Below are positions 58,377-64,000 of a stretch of DNA of 64,000 nucleotides, piece after piece (positions within the stretch are counted from its first letter, which is position 1; each line of letters starts with the position of its first letter). The notes below the pieces were generated by a model. It had not been told where the DNA came from and ran no database searches. It saw only the letters and a list, made by a program, of their open reading frames with translations. Both the position numbers and the translations under genes were made by a program. Source of the DNA: Serripes groenlandicus (taxonomy: Eukaryota; Mollusca; Bivalvia; Cardiida; Cardiidae); assembly GCA_031761405.1 (NCBI GenBank), contig JASEVX010000007.1, forward strand, positions 63,065,062 through 63,129,061. Direction: 5' to 3'.

Positions 58377-61325
58377 GTAGGTCTTTTTGTCAAGTATTTC
58401 GTACATTTAAACTCGTTTTGAGTATTTCCAACTTGCATACGTATTTTGACGCATTGGCAGCATACGACTTTCTGAAAACGTTACAATGGCAAAAGAAGAA
58501 ACTGCTAATAATGAATGTTTTCTCCTTGTCACAATGTGTGTTCAACTCTGTTTTCAATAATTATACTTAAATCAAAAATAGTTTCCATTATTTCTCCCCA
58601 AATGTTTAATGGTCTTCTGTAGCGGATGTAGTGTATTTCGGACAAATTCAACGATTTTTTTACCATTTGAGCTCAAGTTCTTTGGTGTCTTAATTTGATA
58701 AATGTTTGAAGACTTCATGTTATAATATTTAAATTCTTCATAACTTAACCCTGCCCTTTCCCACATATAGGCCAGTAGCTCAGTCGGTAGCGACGCAGGC
58801 TGTCAATTTAGGGGTTGTGAGTTTGAACCCCAGCTCGGCATACATTATTTCCGACGTTTGACAAAAATCATTCGTCTTCCACCAATGGGCTATCAGTCTA
58901 CGTGGAAAAGCAGCCAGATGCTTGGAAAGAATGTTGTTTAAAGTACTGATGTGAGAAACCAAGAAATATATGGGTAGATGAACTGGCCGCCGTGATTTGA
59001 CTAGAACATAGTTGAGAACGGCGTTAAACCCCAATCAATCAATTCCACAGATAATACAAATCTGCCGCTAATATTGGATGAAGTTGAAACGTTTCGCAAA
59101 AGAAGACACTGTAATTTTTCCTTTTACCACAATGTTGTTAAAAGTCGTCTGCTGCAGAAAAACGTAGCTGTGTGTGGGAAATTGTTAACGATGCAATGTT
59201 ATATATACTGAACGACAATTATAATAATTCAAATTTATTTACCTTTTGTAAGGTATGTGTAATGCTTATCAACCGGACAATATATATACATCGCATTTTA
59301 TTACTAGTGTTTGATTAACGTTTATGCATACAGACTGCTGAATCATTGACGTGAACGTCACTGGAGCATTCACGATACGTTACCGCTAGTATTGCCCACA
59401 ATGGAGTGTTTTAAATTAACCCCTTCTTAGGAAGGGGTTAATTTAAAACACTCCATTGTGGGCAATACTAGCGGTAACGTATCGTGAATGCTCCAGTGAC
59501 GTTCACGTCAATGATTCAGCAGTCTGTATGCATAAACGTTAATCAAACACTAGTAATAAAATGCGATGCATGAACGCATTTTGACGCATTTGCAGCAGAC
59601 GACTTTTGAAAACATTGTGGCTAAAGAAGAAATTGCTCATGATGCTCATGATGAGCAATTTCTCCTTTTGCTACAATGTTTTCAACTTCATTGAAAAATA
59701 ATAATATTTTTATCAACGAAGATATTCGTTATTTATGTCTTAGTTAGTTTCAAACTCGTCTGCTGTAGATTTATTGTATGTGGGTAAGGGTCCACAATAA
59801 TTTCAAAAGTCGTATGTTGCAGATGTGTTTAAAAAGCATCTGTTTGCGGGAAAGAGGTTAGGTACTTTCGAAGCTCCAAAAAAGCAACGTATGCAACAAT
59901 GAACATCCTTGGTTTGAACTGCATCGGTTTGCCTGAAAGTATTGAGTGTTCTTTAGAAGCTCCTAAAAGAAACGTATTAATTTAACAATGAACAGTGATG
60001 ATTTGCCACAGTGAATTGCATTCATTTGTCAGTAAAAATGGTATATATATTATTATTCTATACCTAATTTATACGTCCAATCGTAGACGCTCATTCGAAT
60101 CATGTGACCGTACAATATATTTCCGTATCGGGACGCACGCGCGTACAAAATAACCCGTATTTTTTTCGTATTGTACGATTCACAGGTCCCATGTTAAACC
60201 TATGATAAAGACCGAAACACGTGAAAAGGTTCTGAATGAAAGTCTGAATCGACAGGCGCTCTAGATAAAGCGTTACGATAAAGCTCCTGTTGTCACCGGA
60301 TCATTATTGTCGTTTGCAAACAAGGAGTAACACTGAAACTAAAATGTTATCCGATTCTGAAATAGATGACTTTTTAATTGAACAGAAACCAAAAAACACT
60401 TTTTGTGTCAGAAATTATTTGAAGGTATAAAATAAAAAGGTCATTTAACATTATTCTGCACAATACAAAATATATTTTGGGGAAAAAGTCGAGGTATAGA
60501 ATAAAAAGATCATTTAACAGTGTTCTGTACAATACGGAATATATTTGGACTCGTACACAGATTGGAAAATCATATTGGACTCGCCTAGCGGCTCGTCCAA
60601 TATGATTTTCCAAGCTGTGTACTCGTCCAAATATATATCCGTATTGTACAGAACACTGTTAAATAACCTATAATTATCGTCTGAATCTCCATATTGGGAT
60701 CACATACAATGCACGTCGGATTACACTCTAATCATTTGTGATAAGTTACATCGGGGTCTATGCTAAAGCGTACATTCAAGCGGCAAGTGATATAACTGAA
60801 CATTGTTGAAAGCGGCGTTAACCACCAAACAAGCAACAACCCTGACTCACTTTGTTCTTCACCGATATCTCCATGGCAACTAGACCTCAAATTATTAGAC
60901 GTGGTTCTGATTTCATTTTCAGGTCCATTGTCTATTGATGAACAATGCTCACGGTATGGCGGTTTGATACCCCACCCGTCCGACTGTCAGGCGTATTACA
61001 ACTGTAGTCATAAATACGAGCGAGTACCACGATTCTTTGAACAGTACATGCAGGAATGTCCATACCCTCAGCTCTTTGATTCTGATCAGAGGAAGTGTGA
61101 ACATTTTGAACAAGTCAAATGTGGAAACAGAAACGAATACAAAGATGGATGTAAGTACAGAATATATCATACTTATTGTATCGAAGATTTCTCTTCTGCG
61201 ACTGCTAGATCTATAAGAACAACTTCTACGACTTCTTATGGTACTACTATTACTACTTATACTTTTACTAATATTACTACTACTATTACAACAACAACTA
61301 CTACTACTACTACTACTAATACTAG

Positions 61326-61409
<84 letters not shown>

Positions 61410-62942
61410 AACAACAACTACTACTTCTTACTACTAACATTTTGCAAAAAAAGGAGGAAGTGCTAATAATGAGTAAAGTCTCATTTTTACACAATGTTTT
61501 CAACTTTATTCAATAATTGTTCCTTCATTTATAGAGCGTTCCCATATAATTGAATGTTTACAGATCGTCTGCTACAGATGTGTTATTTATGAGATATACG
61601 TAGGTCAGATTTCTGCAGTCGATAACAACTTTGAAACTTATTCAATTAAACCCAGTTAATTTATTTTACATAATTTGATAAACTTGAACTATCAACTTAA
61701 TACACATTCTAGATAAATAAAGGTATAGGCAATGCCCGTTTACCAACAGTGTTCCGTGTCATTTAGTAAAACCCATTTGTATAAACTGGAACTATCAACT
61801 ATAATTACACATTCCAGGTAAATACAGACATAACCAATGCCCAGTTGCCCACTGTGTCCCGTGTCAAGTCCGCCTTCCAAGCTGTGAAGGTAAAACAGAC
61901 GGTATGACAGCCCACGAATCCAAACGCTGGTCCCCCTATTACGTCATCTGTTACAAGGAACGCACCGTGTCCGAAGAGACATGTCCACCGGATCAGGACA
62001 GCAGAACCCAGCTGTTCCACCCCGACCAAAATATGTGTGTACCACTAGAACAGATTCCAAGAGAGTATGGCGGTTTGATGTCCGACTGTGCGGGTCAATC
62101 GGACGGTAACCACCTGGACGACTTTGGTCGGTGTGACCATTACACGATATGTCTGGATGGGAAGTTTGTCGACTCAGTCAAGTGCATGAAGGGGGAAACG
62201 TTCGACCTGCTCTTTCAGAAATGTATGCCCGCTGAGAAAACATGTGGACCTTGTGGAAGTCGGCATGATTGGTAAGTGTTAAAACTATATTCTACGCGAG
62301 CCTTGGCGGAGAAAAATAACCGTTAGGATATTTGCAATCAATTATGATCAAGATTATGACTTTTTTCAACGGTTTAACTATTTGCCACATACAGCGAGTT
62401 CCAAGGTCTTTGCAACAGCTGACGATTGAAAACATGGCGACCAAAAGGACTTACTCCATTATTTGGACTACATTGGTTCGGTCAAATATGCCTATAGCCA
62501 TTCCAAAAAAAACCACATCGTTATCAATGTTAGACAGGTAGACGATGAAAATATTAAACACATTAAATCTTCACCAACATTAAAGGGAATTACTTGTAAG
62601 ACAAAATTAAAGGTGTGCTACAATCTCAGGCCCACTTTTTCATTTCATTGTTCATAAACAAACATTATTACCCGGTTTATTACCCTTATATAGCCATAAT
62701 GTTTGATTATAAATTCAGTAGGCTATGTTGTTGTGCCACCAGATGGCGGTACAGGAACATAGCCTACTATAATTGGTATACAATGGACACTTTTGCATTG
62801 AAATTTGTTGATTTATTGAATATAAAATTTAAATAAAATGAAGCTGTTACATGTAGTTTTGTATAACGACAATATTTGCCTATATTCATCTGGCAAAGTC
62901 TAACAATAAATATAATTAATATTTTTCTCTACTTTCAGTTGA
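58112..62942 (+). CDS. Gene 4: diverged secreted protein with four peritrophin-A-like chitin-binding domains
   Basis: Coding exons are 58112-58376, 60923-61150, 61818-62271 and 62939-62942, for 316 residues. This is the most diverged copy, with roughly 30 substitutions from gene 1. Examples are Gly43Lys, Ala66Asp, Phe125Arg, Arg169His, Lys258Gln, Tyr263His, Arg277Leu and Gln295Leu. Every cysteine, the GK-x-DG motif of domain 3, the splice phases and the terminal Cys are kept, so selection for a folded secreted protein is likely. Domain 4 reads GQSDG instead of GKSDG. Intron 1 is about twice as long as in the other copies because of insertions. Ligand preference may differ, but this is untested. 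Confidence 0.8.
58769..59043 (+). mobile_element. Full-length SINE with intact tRNA-like head
   Basis: The head has A box TAGCTCAGTCGGTAG and B box GGTTGTGAGTTTGAACCC. The body contains ATGAACTGGCCGCCGTGAT and ends AACGGCGTTAAACCCC with a CAAT-repeat tail. It lies between CCACATATA and CCACAGATA, a probable target duplication within the end of a TTAA-family MITE. It serves as reference for the deleted and truncated copies elsewhere in the window. Confidence 0.78.
59289..59568. repeat. Perfect inverted repeat, 138-bp arms with 4-bp centre
   Basis: The left arm ends in CCCCTTC, the centre is TTAG, and the right arm begins GAAGGGG; the arms are exact complements throughout when compared by eye. 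Other genes carry only the left-arm sequence here, once (for example GTGTTTGATTAACC near 42414 to GGAGTGTTAAC at 42506). Confidence 0.9.
60512..60664. repeat. Long hairpin in gene 4 intron 1
   Basis: Arms of about 65-70 bp run from ATTTAACAGTGTTCTGTACA to CATATTGGAC and back, around a short centre (TCGCCTAGCGGCTC), with a few mismatches. A diverged relative of the left arm (CATTTAACATTATTCTGCAC) precedes it near 60442. This is a foldback element of unknown family, absent from the other genes. Confidence 0.75.
60923..61150 (+). CDS. Gene 4 exon 2: second CBM14 domain
   Basis: Symmetric 228-nt exon. Changes include DEQC, SRYGG, VPRFFEQ and DQRKC; cysteines are unchanged. Acceptor TTTTCAG, donor GGAT|GTAAGT. 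Confidence 0.85.
61217..61436 (+). repeat. (ACT)n array in gene 4 intron 2, single block
   Basis: One ACT array, without the SINE fragment that splits it in genes 1-3. The exon 2 frame runs through it as threonine and stops at 61435-61437 (after SYY). Confidence 0.9.
61818..62271 (+). CDS. Gene 4 exon 3: linker and third and fourth chitin-binding domains
   Basis: The linker reads NQCPVAHCVPC. Domain 3 starts CEGKTDG and domain 4 CAGQSDG. Acceptor TTCCAG|G, donor GATTG|GTAAGT. Confidence 0.83.
62717..62768. repeat. 52-bp hairpin in gene 4 intron 3
   Basis: AGTAGGCTATGTT faces AACATAGCCTACT, with several mismatches towards the centre (CCACC-AGAT-GGCGG). Intron 3 of the other genes has a SINE tail instead of this region. 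Confidence 0.65.
62939..62942 (+). CDS. Gene 4 exon 4: last base of Cys316 and stop
   Basis: Acceptor ACTTTCAG|TTGAGG. The join gives TGT TGA, matching the other copies although the downstream UTR has diverged. Confidence 0.72.
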
Positions 62943-63018
62943 GGTTCCAAGTATTAAAGGTCCTTGAAGAGGAACCGAAGGAGGATAAAAGTCATCAATA
63001 ATTGCTCTTTAGACAGAG

Positions 63019-64000
63019 AACGTCAGACTAAATAAACCAAAAATACATTATAATTGTTTATAATTCTTAACAAATGTTTAAAAACTGTGATATTTTAAAG
63101 GAACTGAATCGTTTAGATAGTTATGACATACTGAATGAGATTTTACAAATATAAGTTAAGTTATAGACGCCAACAGTCTACAACATCTTAAATCAGTTTG
63201 CTTATACATGTAAAAGCAGCCTGTGCATTTCTGTGCCCTAGAAAATCAACCTAAAGGTATTTGTGACACGTGCAGATAGGGTTCTTTTTTCTCACCAATT
63301 ACTGTAATTTTAAATGTTTACTGTTTATCGAAAGCTTTCGGTAATAGTTAATCATTCTTGCAGTCCTATCTGGATCTACAAACCTCGCAAATACTCTAAG
63401 AAGCGATTTTATTTTCTGAATGAAAAGGGGTCTGCAGATATATGTAGGGATGCAATTATCTCTAAGCGTTTCAGTTTTCCTGTTGAAGTTAGAATCTGAA
63501 AATCCATCATTATTCATGTCAATATCTATTCGTTAAACATTATTTATCTGGTCTTATATGTGTGTGTGCGCGTGCGTGGTCTATGTACTAAAATGTGATA
63601 TGTTAAAACAAAATCGAAACAAATCAAACTTCTACTTATCAAACACCCCTTCATGTGAATATTTTACTTTTAAATGTAAACAGGTCAACGTTAAGATACG
63701 GTAAACAATAAGCATGTTGCCTGACATTGCCATTGTAAACTCCTCTGCTTTGACATAATGACAAGCGGAAATTTAACATTTAAAAAAATGACTTTAGGAA
63801 TGTTTTTTTCTCTTTTTCAAAATCGTCTGCTGCATCAGTGTCAGAACGGGTCTTAATCAGGCCAATTTTCAAAACTGTCCATGAACAAAACGTATACTTT
63901 AAGAAAATAATATAAAACATATTGCGGGCATTGGAGAAACTGCTTATTATATAATAAGTTTCTTCTTTACCTGCTATATTTTCAATAATCGTCGGGTACA
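63019..64000. other. 3' flank of gene 4 (start of a fifth unit or array end)
   Basis: Collinear with 1-1300 but more diverged, and without the inverted-repeat MITE seen at 707-967. No coding exon. Whether another gene copy follows to the right cannot be told. Confidence 0.65.

Larger units (their letters stand above)
58377..60922 (+). other. Gene 4 intron 1, enlarged by insertions
   Basis: At 2546 bp it is roughly double the others. It holds a full-length SINE (58769-59043), a perfect 138-bp palindrome (59289-59568), a TTAA-family MITE lacking its left end (about 59575-59790), a long hairpin (60512-60664) and a SINE tail relic (about 60784-60835). The last one disrupts the sequence just upstream of exon 2. 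Confidence 0.72.

Noticed and set aside
1..64000. CRISPR arrays, bacterial operons or rRNA genes
   Set aside because: Nothing resembling these was seen; introns, SINEs and LINEs indicate an animal nuclear genome.

Overview
The window is eukaryotic, AT-rich, intron-bearing DNA. It probably comes from a bivalve mollusc. That is inferred from the gene type (secreted multi-domain peritrophin-A/CBM14 proteins with a C-x-GK-x-DG motif, as in molluscan chitin-binding matrix proteins) and from the dense load of tRNA-headed SINEs and short inverted-repeat transposons. The species cannot be fixed from the sequence alone.

The window is a head-to-tail tandem array. Using the sequence just after the terminal exon as landmark, the units are 1-12746, 12747-30436, 30437-45878 and 45879-63018, with a fifth begun at 63019-64000. 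Position 1 already lies in the 3' flank of a gene left of the window, so the array runs off at least the left edge. Each complete unit carries one plus-strand gene with four coding exons (about 265, 228, 454 and 4 nt) encoding a predicted 316-residue secreted protein: a signal peptide, then four chitin-binding-type cysteine-rich domains. Gene 1 is 8733-12677, gene 2 is 26214-30367, gene 3 is 41651-45809 and gene 4 is 58112-62942. Splice phases (1, 1, 2) agree in all four. Genes 1-3 differ at a handful of residues; gene 4 is the most diverged. Each gene has a TATATAAA box about 160-190 bp before its ATG and a CRE-like TTACGTCA (or TACGTCA) further up.

Intron 2 of every gene holds long imperfect (ACT)n arrays that stay open in the exon 2 frame, so intron retention would give a two-domain protein with a threonine-rich, mucin-like tail.

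The long intergenic stretches hold no convincing host gene. They contain several SINE families with different tRNA-like heads but a related 3' core, a TTAA-ended MITE family with a central hairpin, a larger TTAA-flanked foldback element with a filled or empty site between units, degenerate non-LTR retrotransposon pieces (18541-21237, 25383-25970, 51830-52608) and a broken FLYWCH/MULE-type transposase (about 50253-51724). Many insertions are present in one unit and absent in its neighbours, so the array records its own duplication history.
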